Source of the DNA: Thiomonas delicata
Lineage (GTDB): Bacteria; Pseudomonadota; Gammaproteobacteria; Burkholderiales; Burkholderiaceae_C
DNA: 64,000 nucleotides
Direction of reading: 5' to 3'
NCBI RefSeq assembly: GCF_900088825.1
Contig: NZ_LT592171.1
Span: 916,425 to 980,424 of the forward strand
The notes under the pieces are model-generated. The model searched no databases, was not told the DNA's origin, and saw nothing but the letters and a program-made list of their open reading frames with translations. Below, one piece after another: positions 55,531-64,000 of the stretch (its first letter is position 1; every line of letters begins with the position of its first letter). A program made the translations under genes and the position numbers.

Positions 55531-57951
55531 ATGGCAGGCGAGATCCCAGCGCGGTTGGCCGCGCCGCAGTTGGCATGGGCGGATCGCTGGTGGCGCGCGG
55601 CCAACTATCTGGCTTGCGCCCAAATCTTTCTGCAGGACAACGTGCTGTTGCGCGAGCCGCTGCGGCCCGAGCATGTCAAACCGCGCCTGCTCGGGCATTG
55701 GGGCACGAGCCCGGGGCTGAATCTGCTGTATGCGCATCTGCTGCGCGCAGCCCATGGACTGCATGCAGCGCCGCTTTTCGTCGCCGGCCCCGGGCATGGC
55801 GCGCCGGCGGTGCTGGCCAATGTCTGGCTCGAGGCCAGCTATGGCGCGGTGCGGCCCGAGATGACGCGCGACGCCGCCGGCATGCTGCGCCTGTGCCGCA
55901 TGTTTTCCAGGCCCGGCGGGGTGTCCAGCCACGTCGGGCCGCACATTCCGGGTTCGTTGCATGAAGGCGGCGAGTTGGGCTACGGCCTGCTGCATGCCTA
56001 TGGCGCGGTGTTCGATAACCCCGATCTTCTGGCGCTGGCCGTGGTGGGTGACGGCGAGGCCGAAACCGGGCCCGCCAGCGGAGCATGGAAGTCCATCCAC
56101 TTCGTCAACCCCGGGCGCGACGGCGCCGTGCTGCCGGTGCTGCACCTCAACGGCTACCGCATCGCCGCGCCGACGGTGCTCGGGCGCATGGACGACGTGC
56201 AGATCGCGCGTTCTTTCCAGGGCATGGGATTCAGGGTGCTGACCGTGGCTGGCGGGGATCCATCCGCCGTGCATGAGCAGCTAGCCGAGGCGATGGACGC
56301 CGCCATCAGCCATATCCACGCCATTCAGGCGGACTGGCGTGCGGGCCGCGCGCAGGGCCGCAGCACACCGGATTGGCCGCTGATCGTGCTGCGCACGCCC
56401 AAGGGCTGGACCGGTCCGCGCGAGGTGGACGGCCTGCCGATGGAAGGCAGCTTCCGCGCCCATCAGGTGCCTCTTCCACGCGCGCGGGAGGACGCCGTAC
56501 AGCGCGCCCAGCTCGAGGCCTGGCTGCGCAGCTACCTGCCCGATACCTTGTTCGACGCGGCAGGCCGTCCTCTGCCCGATCTGCTGGCCGGACTGCCGCC
56601 CGAGAACCTGCTCCCTGGCAACTGCCGCCATGCCGATGGCGGGCGCGTGCGCCTGGATCTGCAACTGCCCGCCGTCGAAGGCATCGCGCTTGCGCTTGCG
56701 GCGCCGGGCGCGGTGCAGGCCGAATCCACCCGCGTCCTCGGGGCATGGTTGCGCGAGGTGTTCCGCGCCAACACCAAGACCGGCAATTTCCGCATGTTCT
56801 GTCCTGACGAACTCGTCTCCAACCGGCTCGACGCGGTGTTCGAGGTCACCGCCCGTTGCACGCTGCAGCCGGTTGATGCGGATGACGAGCATCTGAGCCC
56901 GGATGGCCGGGTGCTCGAGGTGCTGTCGGAGCATTGCTGCGAGGGCTGGCTCGAAGGCTATGTGCTCAGCGGCCGCCATGGCCTGTTCGCCTGCTACGAG
57001 GCATTCGCCCCGATCGTCGACAGCATGGTCAACCAACACGTGAAGTGGCTCAAGGCCGCGTCCGAAGTGCCCTGGCGCCGGCCGCTTCCGGCGCTGAACA
57101 TCCTGCTCACTTCGCACACCTGGCGGCAGGATCACAACGGCTACAGCCACCAGGGTCCGGGCTTCATCGACAACGTGCTCAACCGCAAGCACAGCCATGT
57201 GCGCGTTTACCTGGCCGCCGATGCCAACACCCTGCTTGCCGTGGCGCAGCATGCCCTGCAAAGCACGGGCAGGGTCAATCTCATCATCGCCGGCAAGCAG
57301 CATATGCCGCAATGGCTGAACCTGGATAGCGCGGTGCGCCACTGTGCCGCGGGCGCGGGGCGCTGGGCCTGGGCCGAAGGTGCCGGTGCCGACCAGCCCG
57401 CCATGGTGTTGGCTGCCGCCGGCGACGTACCCACGCTCGAGATGCTGGCCGCTGCCGATCTGCTGCGCCGCTTCGTGCCCGACCTGGCGTTCCGCGTGGT
57501 CAACGTCGTGAACCTGCTGGCTCTGGCGCATCCATTGGACCACCCCGACGGCATGCCCGAGGCGGATTTCGACGCCCTGTTCACCCCGGACCGGCCGGTG
57601 CTGTTCGCCTTCCATGGCTATCCCCATGTCATCGACGGACTGGTGCATGCGCGCAGGCAGCCCGGCCGCTTTCACGCCGAGGGCTACCGCGAGGAGGGTG
57701 CGACCACCACGCCCTTCGACATGGTCGTGCGCAATCGCCTGAGCCGCTACCAACTCGCCGCGCAGGCCCTGGAGCTGGCGGGGCGGGGGGATGACCGGGC
57801 GAACGCATTGCGCGAGCATTGCGACGCGAAGCTTGCCGAGCATGCGCTCTGCATTCGGACACGGTTCGATGACATGGCCGAGATTCGCGATTGGCGGTGG
57901 CCCGGGAGCCAGCCCAGCTGGGGCGGGCTTGCTGACGAGAAGCCGAGATGA
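55531..57951 (+). CDS. xfp: Phosphoketolase (Xfp family)
   Basis: This 806-residue thiamine-diphosphate enzyme splits xylulose-5-phosphate and/or fructose-6-phosphate into acetyl phosphate and a smaller sugar phosphate. It shows HWGTSPGLNLLYAHL, the ThDP-binding GDGEAETGPASGAW and the C-terminal SHTWRQDHNGYSHQGPGF block conserved in phosphoketolases. Length is typical (about 800). ATG 55531 opens a four-gene operon in which every gene overlaps or nearly touches the next. Confidence 0.95.
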   Translation: MAGEIPARLAAPQLAWADRWWRAANYLACAQIFLQDNVLLREPLRPEHVKPRLLGHWGTSPGLNLLYAHLLRAAHGLHAAPLFVAGPGHGAPAVLANVWLEASYGAVRPEMTRDAAGMLRLCRMFSRPGGVSSHVGPHIPGSLHEGGELGYGLLHAYGAVFDNPDLLALAVVGDGEAETGPASGAWKSIHFVNPGRDGAVLPVLHLNGYRIAAPTVLGRMDDVQIARSFQGMGFRVLTVAGGDPSAVHEQLAEAMDAAISHIHAIQADWRAGRAQGRSTPDWPLIVLRTPKGWTGPREVDGLPMEGSFRAHQVPLPRAREDAVQRAQLEAWLRSYLPDTLFDAAGRPLPDLLAGLPPENLLPGNCRHADGGRVRLDLQLPAVEGIALALAAPGAVQAESTRVLGAWLREVFRANTKTGNFRMFCPDELVSNRLDAVFEVTARCTLQPVDADDEHLSPDGRVLEVLSEHCCEGWLEGYVLSGRHGLFACYEAFAPIVDSMVNQHVKWLKAASEVPWRRPLPALNILLTSHTWRQDHNGYSHQGPGFIDNVLNRKHSHVRVYLAADANTLLAVAQHALQSTGRVNLIIAGKQHMPQWLNLDSAVRHCAAGAGRWAWAEGAGADQPAMVLAAAGDVPTLEMLAAADLLRRFVPDLAFRVVNVVNLLALAHPLDHPDGMPEADFDALFTPDRPVLFAFHGYPHVIDGLVHARRQPGRFHAEGYREEGATTTPFDMVVRNRLSRYQLAAQALELAGRGDDRANALREHCDAKLAEHALCIRTRFDDMAEIRDWRWPGSQPSWGGLADEKPR

Positions 57952-59495
57952 AAACTCTGGCGCCGGTTCCAGCTGTTGCGGCTTCCGCGCCGGCCGAGCC
58001 GTTCACCCTGCGGCCGCGGCGCCTGGGCATCGACACCCATCACGAGCCCGTCGTGGTGCTGCGGGCCGATTCGCCGGTGTGCCGCGCCGAGGGGTTCGAG
58101 GCCCACGCCCGCATCGAGGTGCTGGGGGTTTCGCGCAGCATCGTCGCCACGCTCAACATCCTCACCGCCGGCGACCTGATCGGCCCCGACGAAGTGGGCC
58201 TGTCCGAGTCGGCCTGGCGGCGGCTCGATCCGGCCGCCGGGGAACGTCTGCGGTTCCGCCACGCTCAGCCCAGCGACAGCATGAGCCATGTGCGCGGCAA
58301 GATCTACGGGGAGCACCTGAGCGAGAACCAGTTCGACGCCATCATCGGCGACATCGTGGCCGGCCGCCTGTCCAATGTCGAGATCGCGGCGTTTCTCGCG
58401 GCCTGTGCCGGCGGCCGCATGAGCACGGCCGAAGTCACCAGCCTAACGCGCGCGATGGTGCACACCGGCAGCCGCATGAGCTGGCCGCACGCGGTGGTGG
58501 TGGACAAGCACTGCATCGGCGGGTTGCCGGGCAATCGCACCACGCCGATCGTCGTGTCCATTGCCACGGCACTGGGCCTGGTGATGCCCAAGACCAGTTC
58601 GCGCGCCATCACCTCGCCGGCGGGAACGGCCGACACCGTCGAGACCATGACACGGGTCGATCTCGGCCTGGACGACATGCGCCGCGTGGTCGAGGCCGAG
58701 GGCGGATGCATGGTCTGGGGCGGGGCGATGAACATGAGCCCGGCCGACGATCTGCTCATTCGCGTCGAGCGCACGCTGGATCTCGACAGCGAGGGCCAGC
58801 TCGTCGCCTCGGTGCTGTCGAAGAAGGCCGCGGCCGGCTCGACCCATGTGGTGATCGACATTCCCACCGGCCCCACCGCCAAGGTGCGCAGCCATGCCGA
58901 GGCGCAGTCGTTGTTGCGCGCGCTGCAGCTCACCGGCCATGCGATCGGCTTGCAGCTGCACGGATTGGTCACCGATGGCGGGCAGCCCGTGGGGCGTGGC
59001 GTCGGGCCCGCACTGGAGGCCCACGACGTGCTGGCGGTGCTGCAGAACCGCGCCGAGGCTCCCGCCGACCTGCGGCAGCGCGCGCTGCTGATCGCCGCCG
59101 CGGTGGTGGAAATCGGCGGCCTGGCCGAAGGCCAGGCGGCGCACGACATGGCCCATGCCGCATTGGCGGATGGCCGCGCATGGCGCAAGTTCCAGGCTAT
59201 CTGCCAGGCGCAAGGCGGCCTGTGCGAGCCGGGCGTGGCGGCATACCGGCATCCCGTGGAGGCCTCCCGGGACGGGCGCGTGGCCAGCATCGACAACCGC
59301 CTGCTGGCACGGGCCGCGAAGCTGGCGGGCGCGCCCCATGCCAAGACCGCGGGGTTGTGGCTGGGCGTCCACGTGGGCGACCGCATCGGGCACGGCCAGC
59401 CCCTTTTCGTGCTGCATGCCGAATCGCGGGGCGAACTCGACTATGCGCTGGATTTCGTGCATCGCCATCCAGGCATCATCCACCTGGAATCATGA
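57948..59495 (+). CDS. AMP/thymidine phosphorylase family (DeoA-like)
   Basis: This 515-residue protein belongs to the archaeal-type AMP phosphorylase/thymidine phosphorylase group. It has the phosphate-binding DKHCIGGLPGNRTTPIVVSI and SSRAITSPAGTADTVE motifs and an N-terminal extension typical of that group. AMP phosphorylase makes ribose-1,5-bisphosphate and adenine from AMP and phosphate. No ribose-1,5-bisphosphate isomerase follows, so a link to Rubisco is not shown here. It overlaps xfp by four bases. Confidence 0.87.
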   Translation: MKTLAPVPAVAASAPAEPFTLRPRRLGIDTHHEPVVVLRADSPVCRAEGFEAHARIEVLGVSRSIVATLNILTAGDLIGPDEVGLSESAWRRLDPAAGERLRFRHAQPSDSMSHVRGKIYGEHLSENQFDAIIGDIVAGRLSNVEIAAFLAACAGGRMSTAEVTSLTRAMVHTGSRMSWPHAVVVDKHCIGGLPGNRTTPIVVSIATALGLVMPKTSSRAITSPAGTADTVETMTRVDLGLDDMRRVVEAEGGCMVWGGAMNMSPADDLLIRVERTLDLDSEGQLVASVLSKKAAAGSTHVVIDIPTGPTAKVRSHAEAQSLLRALQLTGHAIGLQLHGLVTDGGQPVGRGVGPALEAHDVLAVLQNRAEAPADLRQRALLIAAAVVEIGGLAEGQAAHDMAHAALADGRAWRKFQAICQAQGGLCEPGVAAYRHPVEASRDGRVASIDNRLLARAAKLAGAPHAKTAGLWLGVHVGDRIGHGQPLFVLHAESRGELDYALDFVHRHPGIIHLES

Positions 59496-59496
59496 C

Positions 59497-60456
59497 GTGA
59501 GTCGCATCGCCTTCTATCCGATGCCCGGCAACGAAGCCCGTGCCAAGGGCATTGCGCAGGCTCTGTCGACGCGAGCGGACGTGGGTCTGGGAGCCTGTGC
59601 GGTGCACCATTTCCCGGACGGGGAAAGTCTCGCGCAAATCCAGCCTCCCGAACCGGGCGCGCAGGCCGTGCTGGTGTGCACCTTGAACCAGCCCGACGCC
59701 AAGACCGTGCCCTTGCTGATGGCCGCCGCAACCCTGCGCGATCTGGGCGCGGCGAGCGTGGGGCTGGTGGCGCCCTACCTGGCGTACATGCGCCAGGACA
59801 AGCGTTTCCTTCCCGGGCAGGCCATTTCAGCGCGGGTCTATGCGCGCTGGCTTTCGGCGCACTTCGACTGGCTGCTCACGGTCGACCCTCACTTGCATCG
59901 CATTCGCGCGCTGCCGCAGATCTACACCCTGCGCAGCCGCGTGCTGCGCGCCGCGCCGCGCATGGCGGCATGGATCGCCGCCAACGTGGCCAACCCGCTG
60001 ATCGTGGGTCCGGACGGCGAGAGCGCGCAGTGGGCCGCCGACGTCGCCGGGCGCGCCGGCGCGCCCATGGTGGTGCTGGAGAAGACCCGTCTCGGCGACA
60101 AGGACGTGCGCGTGACCGTGCCCGATCTGCGCCGCCACGCCGGCCGCACCCCGGTGCTGATCGACGACATCATCAGCTCGGGCCGCACCCTGGTCGCGGC
60201 GCTGGAGCGCCTGCGCGAGGCGGCCACGCCGCCGCCGGTCTGCGTGGCCGTGCACGGCCTGTTCGCCGGGGATGCGCTGGCCGCCATCCGCGAGGCTGGC
60301 GCCGCGCGCGTGGCGTGCACCGACACGGTCGACCACCCGGTCGAAGCCATCGACTTGACCTCCGACCTGGCCCAGGGCGTGTTGGACATGATCCTTCCTG
60401 TGGCGGGCCACGGCGCCCCGCCTTTTCCATCCATCGGCCAAGGGGCGGAACCATGA
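59497..60456 (+). CDS. Ribose-phosphate pyrophosphokinase-like protein
   Basis: This 319-residue protein matches PRPP synthetase (Prs) in its main blocks: YLAYMRQDKRFLPGQAISA (cf. ARQDR), VDPHLHRIRALPQIYTL and the PRPP loop VLIDDIISSGRTL. It would make PRPP from ribose-5-phosphate and ATP, or, in the diverged form seen in this operon type, handle a related pentose phosphate. It starts GTG 59497, one base after the phosphorylase stop; ATG 59521 is a possible shorter start. It is likely a paralogue of the housekeeping prs. Confidence 0.85.
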   Translation: MSRIAFYPMPGNEARAKGIAQALSTRADVGLGACAVHHFPDGESLAQIQPPEPGAQAVLVCTLNQPDAKTVPLLMAAATLRDLGAASVGLVAPYLAYMRQDKRFLPGQAISARVYARWLSAHFDWLLTVDPHLHRIRALPQIYTLRSRVLRAAPRMAAWIAANVANPLIVGPDGESAQWAADVAGRAGAPMVVLEKTRLGDKDVRVTVPDLRRHAGRTPVLIDDIISSGRTLVAALERLREAATPPPVCVAVHGLFAGDALAAIREAGAARVACTDTVDHPVEAIDLTSDLAQGVLDMILPVAGHGAPPFPSIGQGAEP

Positions 60457-61856
60457 TCCGATTGTCCAGCCACGGCGCCGCCAAGCAGGTCACCGGCTCG
60501 TGCCATCTGATCGAAACCGACCGCGCCCGCGTGCTGGTGGACTGCGGCCTGTTCCAGGGCGGGCGCGAACTGGCCGAGGAGAACGCCGAGGACTTCGGCT
60601 TCGATCCCCGCCAGATCGACGTGCTGCTGCTCACCCACGCCCACCTCGACCACTGCGGGCGCATTCCGCTGTTGGTCAAACGCGGCTTTCGCGGCCGCAT
60701 CATCGCCACCGCGCCCACGCGGGAACTCGCCCGCCTGGTGCTGGCGGATGCCGCCGGACTGCAGGAAGAGGAGGCGCGCCGCGATGCGCGCCACGCCAAG
60801 CGCCACGGCGACGCGCAGGAGCCGCAGCCGCTCTACACCCTCGCCGACGCCTTCCACGCCATGGACTTCTTCGACGGCGTGGCCGGCTATGGCCAAGCCA
60901 TGCAGGTGGCCGACGGCGTGCGTGCCACGTTCATGAACGCCGGACACATCCTCGGCTCGGCCTCGATTTTCCTCGAACTGGAAGACCATGGCGTGACGCG
61001 TTCGGTGTATTTCTCGGGCGACATCGGCAATCCCGGCCGCCCGCTGCTCGACGATCCGCAGGCGCCGCCCGCGCCGCCCGACTACGTGGTGATGGAAACC
61101 ACCTACGGCGATCGCGACCACCGGCCCTGGGACGAGTCGATCGACGAACTCATCGATGCCGTGTCCGAAACCCACGCCCGCGGCGGCAACGTGGTGATTC
61201 CGACCTTCGCGCTGGAGCGGGCGCAGGAGGTGCTGTACGGCCTGTCCGAAGGCATTGCGCGCCGCCGCCTGCCCGCGCACATGGTGGTGTTTCTGGATTC
61301 GCCGATGGCCATTTCGGCGACCGAGGTGTTCACCCGTTACCCCGAAGCCATGCGCGCCGGTTTCCCGGCACGCCTGCACGACGTCAGCCCGTTCGACCTG
61401 CCCGGCCTGCGCATGACCCGCGATGCCTCGGAGTCCGTCGCCATCAACACCATTCGCGGTGGCGCGGTCATCATGGCCGGCTCGGGCATGGCGACCGGCG
61501 GACGGGTGCGCCACCATCTGCGCCACAACCTCTGGGGCGCGGCCAACAGCGTGGTCTTCGTCGGCTACGCCGCACAAGGCACGTTGGCGCGGCTGATCAT
61601 CGACGGCGCGCGGTCCGTGCGCCTGTTCGACGAGCAAATCCAGGTGCGCGCACGCATCCACACCATCAACGGCTTTTCCGCCCACGCCGGGCAAGGCGAG
61701 CTGCTGGCCTGGCTGGGACGTTGCGGCAAACCGGACCGGGTCTTCCTGGTGCATGGGGATTTCGAGCGCGGCATGAGAGTCTTCGGCGAACAACTGCAAA
61801 GCCGGCAGCAACCCTGGCAGATACCGGGCGCGGGCGAGCCCATCTTGCTGCGCTGA
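60453..61856 (+). CDS. Metallo-beta-lactamase/beta-CASP RNase-type protein
   Basis: This 467-residue protein has the metallo-beta-lactamase motif HAHLDH (with Asp and His for two zincs), later HILGSASIFLEL and FSGDIGNPGRPLL, and the beta-CASP segment METTYGDRDH with GSGMATGGRVRHHL. These are features of CPSF/Int11-type nucleases. Its role in a carbohydrate/nucleotide operon may be RNA turnover that feeds AMP to the phosphorylase. It overlaps the preceding gene by four bases and ends the operon. Confidence 0.9.
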   Translation: MIRLSSHGAAKQVTGSCHLIETDRARVLVDCGLFQGGRELAEENAEDFGFDPRQIDVLLLTHAHLDHCGRIPLLVKRGFRGRIIATAPTRELARLVLADAAGLQEEEARRDARHAKRHGDAQEPQPLYTLADAFHAMDFFDGVAGYGQAMQVADGVRATFMNAGHILGSASIFLELEDHGVTRSVYFSGDIGNPGRPLLDDPQAPPAPPDYVVMETTYGDRDHRPWDESIDELIDAVSETHARGGNVVIPTFALERAQEVLYGLSEGIARRRLPAHMVVFLDSPMAISATEVFTRYPEAMRAGFPARLHDVSPFDLPGLRMTRDASESVAINTIRGGAVIMAGSGMATGGRVRHHLRHNLWGAANSVVFVGYAAQGTLARLIIDGARSVRLFDEQIQVRARIHTINGFSAHAGQGELLAWLGRCGKPDRVFLVHGDFERGMRVFGEQLQSRQQPWQIPGAGEPILLR

Positions 61857-61998
61857 AACCAGCTCCGCGCACGGCAAAACAGGTCCTGCCCTGCGGGCAA
61901 TGGGGTTCGCCTGATGTACGTCAACACATTAATGCACAAAATGGACCACGATTTGTGTTGTTTGTCACATTGACATGCGATTTGACGAGGAGTAGGCG

Positions 61999-62559
61999 AT
62001 GCGCACCACCGAGCAGATTCAAGCGGTACAGAAGGCGGAACTGGAGTCCATGGTCAGCATGGCCGAGAAAGCACTGAACGGATTCGAGAAAATGGCCATG
62101 CTCAATATGCAGACCCTGCGCGACGCCACGATGGATGCGGCCGCGGCGATGCGTACGGCCTTGTCCGCGCGCGATATGCAGGAATTCATGGGTTCCCAGG
62201 CGGCCAGCCCGATGCAGACCGCCGGCCAGAAGACGCTGAGCTATGCGCAGCACGTGGCCGAGATTGCCGGCAGCACCCAGGCGGAACTCGCCGACGCCTT
62301 CAACCAGAGCATGGCGCGCATGCAGCAGGTCATGCGCGAGGCGACCAAGAATGGCGCGGGCGGGCTGCCGGCGGGTTCCGACGCCATGTCGACCTTGATG
62401 CAAAGCGCGATGAATTTCACCACGCAAGCCTTCGACGCGGCGCAGAAAGCGCAGACCCAGGCGACGAAGATGGTGGCCGACGACGTGCAGAGCCTGAGCC
62501 AGGCGGCGGCCAAGTCCGGCGCGGCGAAACCGGCTTCGGCGCGCAAGGGTGCGGCTTGA
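61999..62559 (+). CDS. Phasin family protein
   Basis: This 186-residue, almost entirely helical protein (AELESMVSMAEKALNGFEKM) matches phasins, which coat polyhydroxyalkanoate granules. It has the usual alanine- and methionine-rich coiled-coil pattern and a lysine/alanine-rich C-terminus. GAGGAG lies seven bases upstream of the ATG. No phaC or phaP partner is in the window. Confidence 0.9.
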   Translation: MRTTEQIQAVQKAELESMVSMAEKALNGFEKMAMLNMQTLRDATMDAAAAMRTALSARDMQEFMGSQAASPMQTAGQKTLSYAQHVAEIAGSTQAELADAFNQSMARMQQVMREATKNGAGGLPAGSDAMSTLMQSAMNFTTQAFDAAQKAQTQATKMVADDVQSLSQAAAKSGAAKPASARKGAA

Positions 62560-62945
62560 CGGTTTGATGCGGCGCGGGTCCGGCCACAGGCATGCGGGCC
62601 GCGACGCTCGTCGCCGCGGCGCTTGCCGCAGCATTCGGCATGGGTTTGGCCTTCTCTTCCTCACATTCCTCCACGCCGATGATCCTGGCGCCCGGCACCC
62701 CGTTTGCCATCTGTTCACGGGAACAAACCGAAGCCGGCTCGCTGTTTCCTTGGGTTCTGTATTCACCAGCAGCATGGTGGATGGCAAGGCGGTCCGTCCG
62801 ATCTTCATCATGGTTTCGCTTGACCTGGATGTGCTGAGCATCCTTCTGTCCCTGCTGCAGATCTGCGGCTTCCTGCCGGGCGGACGCCCGTGATTGCGGA
62901 ATCGCGTCCTTTCAGGGCGGCTCTTGGGGCCGCGGGCCGTTCCTC
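62560..62945. other. Intergenic stretch with a weak open frame
   Basis: These 386 bases hold no family-recognised gene. A frame at 62592-62837 (81 residues, with a leading hydrophobic segment MRAATLVAAALAAAFGMGL) is possible, and another frame ends just before the HlyD gene. The two read like pieces of one small membrane protein broken by a frameshift, but neither has a good ribosome binding site. Confidence 0.4.
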
Positions 62946-63938
62946 ATGATGTCCCGCCGTCGTCTTGGCTTCGGCGCACTGGCGGTTGTTCTGGCCGCAG
63001 GCGCGCTCCTGCTCTGGACGCCGACCCGGCAGCTTCTGTTCGGCACAGCGCAGGCGCCGCGGACCGTTGTCGTGTCCGGCAATATCGAGGCGCATCAAAG
63101 CGTGCTGAGCTTCACCAATGTGCAGGCGCCGATCATTGATCTGCCCTTCGATGAAGGCAAATCCGTCGCGGCCGGTACCGTGCTGGCCCGCGTCGATGAC
63201 GGCTTCTATCGGCAGCAATTGCAGATCGACCTGGCGGCGCTCGATGTCGCCCGCCAACAGATTGCCGTCAGCCAGAGCAATCTGGCGGCGGCGCAAAACA
63301 CCGTCTTGAGCGATCGGCTCGATCTGGCAGAGAAAAAACGCGATCTCGAGCGCGATGCACAGCAGTTGAAGGTGGGTGCCGTCTCCCGCCAGACCTACGA
63401 CCAGGCCCTCACCGCCGCCGGGCAGTCGGCGGCTGCGCTGTCGCGCGATCAGGCACTGGTCAAGGTGGCCGTCAACAACGTCGGCCTTGCCGAGGCCAGC
63501 CTCAAGGACGCCGAGGCGAAGGTTGGGCTCGATCGCGTGACACTGTCCTACACGACTCTGAAGGCTCCGTTCAGCGGCGTCCTGGCGGTGCGGCAGGCCG
63601 AGCTGGGCGAATTGGCCGGTCCAGGGGTGGCCATTTTCACGCTCGACGATCTCGACCATGTCTGGCTGCGGGCCTATCTGAACGAACAGGATATGGGCCG
63701 TGTACGTCTGGGGGAGCCGGCTTCGGTGACTACCGACACCTACCCTGGCCATGTCTATCACGGGCGCATCGGTTTCATCGCCTCTCAGGCCGAGTTCACG
63801 CCCAAGACGGTGGAGACCCATGCCGAACGCGTGACGCTGGTCTACCGAATCCGCATCGACATCGACAATCCGACGCACGAGCTGCTCCCAGGCATGCCTG
63901 CTCAGGCGGAAATCGCACTTTTGCGCGCTGGGAAATGA
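62946..63938 (+). CDS. HlyD-family membrane fusion protein
   Basis: This 330-residue periplasmic adaptor has an N-terminal membrane anchor (GFGALAVVLAAGALLLW), a lipoyl-like half-motif, a long coiled coil (about residues 95-200, repeated KRDLERDAQQL-type heptads) and a second lipoyl half (TLKAPFSGVLAVRQAELGE). It is typical of YbhG/MacA-like efflux pumps and is followed by an ABC ATPase gene. Together they should form a tripartite exporter; the substrate is unknown. Confidence 0.92.
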   Translation: MMSRRRLGFGALAVVLAAGALLLWTPTRQLLFGTAQAPRTVVVSGNIEAHQSVLSFTNVQAPIIDLPFDEGKSVAAGTVLARVDDGFYRQQLQIDLAALDVARQQIAVSQSNLAAAQNTVLSDRLDLAEKKRDLERDAQQLKVGAVSRQTYDQALTAAGQSAAALSRDQALVKVAVNNVGLAEASLKDAEAKVGLDRVTLSYTTLKAPFSGVLAVRQAELGELAGPGVAIFTLDDLDHVWLRAYLNEQDMGRVRLGEPASVTTDTYPGHVYHGRIGFIASQAEFTPKTVETHAERVTLVYRIRIDIDNPTHELLPGMPAQAEIALLRAGK

Positions 63939-64000
63939 CCGCAGATTCTGACGACATCGCCGTGCAGGTGCGCGAACTGCGCAAGAGTTTCGGGTCCGTG
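63935..64000 (+). CDS. ABC transporter ATPase, 5' end only (runs off the window)
   Basis: The frame from ATG 63935 is open to the window end and overlaps hlyD by four bases. The first 22 residues end in VRELRKSFGSV, the usual beginning of an ABC ATPase before Walker A. The rest lies outside the window. Confidence 0.8.
   Translation, partial: MTADSDDIAVQVRELRKSFGSV

Overview
The window is a GC-rich chromosomal segment from an autotrophic betaproteobacterium, most likely a Thiomonas or close Burkholderiales relative. The main reason is the central block (about 21.3-42.9 kb): a complete alpha-carboxysome operon with form IA Rubisco, a DAB-type inorganic carbon pump and a carboxysome-associated PII protein (CPII, a family characterised from Thiomonas intermedia). 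The tmRNA encodes the tag ANDDSFALAA. No rRNA, tRNA, CRISPR array, intact insertion sequence or prophage was recognised.

Layout. 1-10.5 kb holds housekeeping and transport genes: the end of queG, an MFS exporter, an AEC transporter, ogt, a XerD-type recombinase, marC, a cyclic-nucleotide-binding protein, an EamA exporter, a divergent wrbA/HxlR-regulator pair, an SGNH hydrolase and a DUF302 protein. 10.5-15.7 kb holds a MocR regulator divergent from a YdeP-type molybdopterin oxidoreductase, fdhD and an fdsD-like small subunit. 16.2-20.2 kb holds a two-gene amidotransferase/ATP-grasp operon and a diguanylate cyclase. ssrA (tmRNA) with its terminator lies at 20.49-20.89 kb.

The carbon-concentrating superlocus follows. 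dabB, a membrane protein, dabA and cpII form one operon. It converges on cbbR, which is divergent from a run of seventeen genes: cbbL, cbbS, csoS2, csoSCA, csoS4A, csoS4B, two csoS1 genes, a haem-less bacterioferritin-like gene, acRAF, mcdA, mcdB, cbbQ, cbbO, csoS1D, a trypsin-like protease and a 99-residue unknown. Together these should pump and hydrate CO2 to bicarbonate (Dab), sense bicarbonate or nucleotides (CPII), build the shell and cargo (CsoS, CbbLS), convert bicarbonate back to CO2 inside (CsoSCA), fold and reactivate Rubisco (acRAF, CbbQO) and space carboxysomes in the cell (McdAB). The protease and the 99-residue protein have no established carboxysome role.

43-64 kb holds mgtA, an ABC-2 exporter, a stress cluster (UspA, Hsp20, Sel1-repeat protein, a membrane protein), a YihY/BrkB protein, a second WrbA-like protein, a DUF2069 gene, a GlcD-like FAD oxidase and a K+ channel. 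Next is a tightly overlapping operon of phosphoketolase, AMP/thymidine phosphorylase, PRPP synthetase-like protein and beta-CASP RNase, preceded by an FNR-like site. The window ends with a phasin and the start of an HlyD/ABC export operon.

All functions are inferred by reading motifs and family resemblance; no database search was possible.
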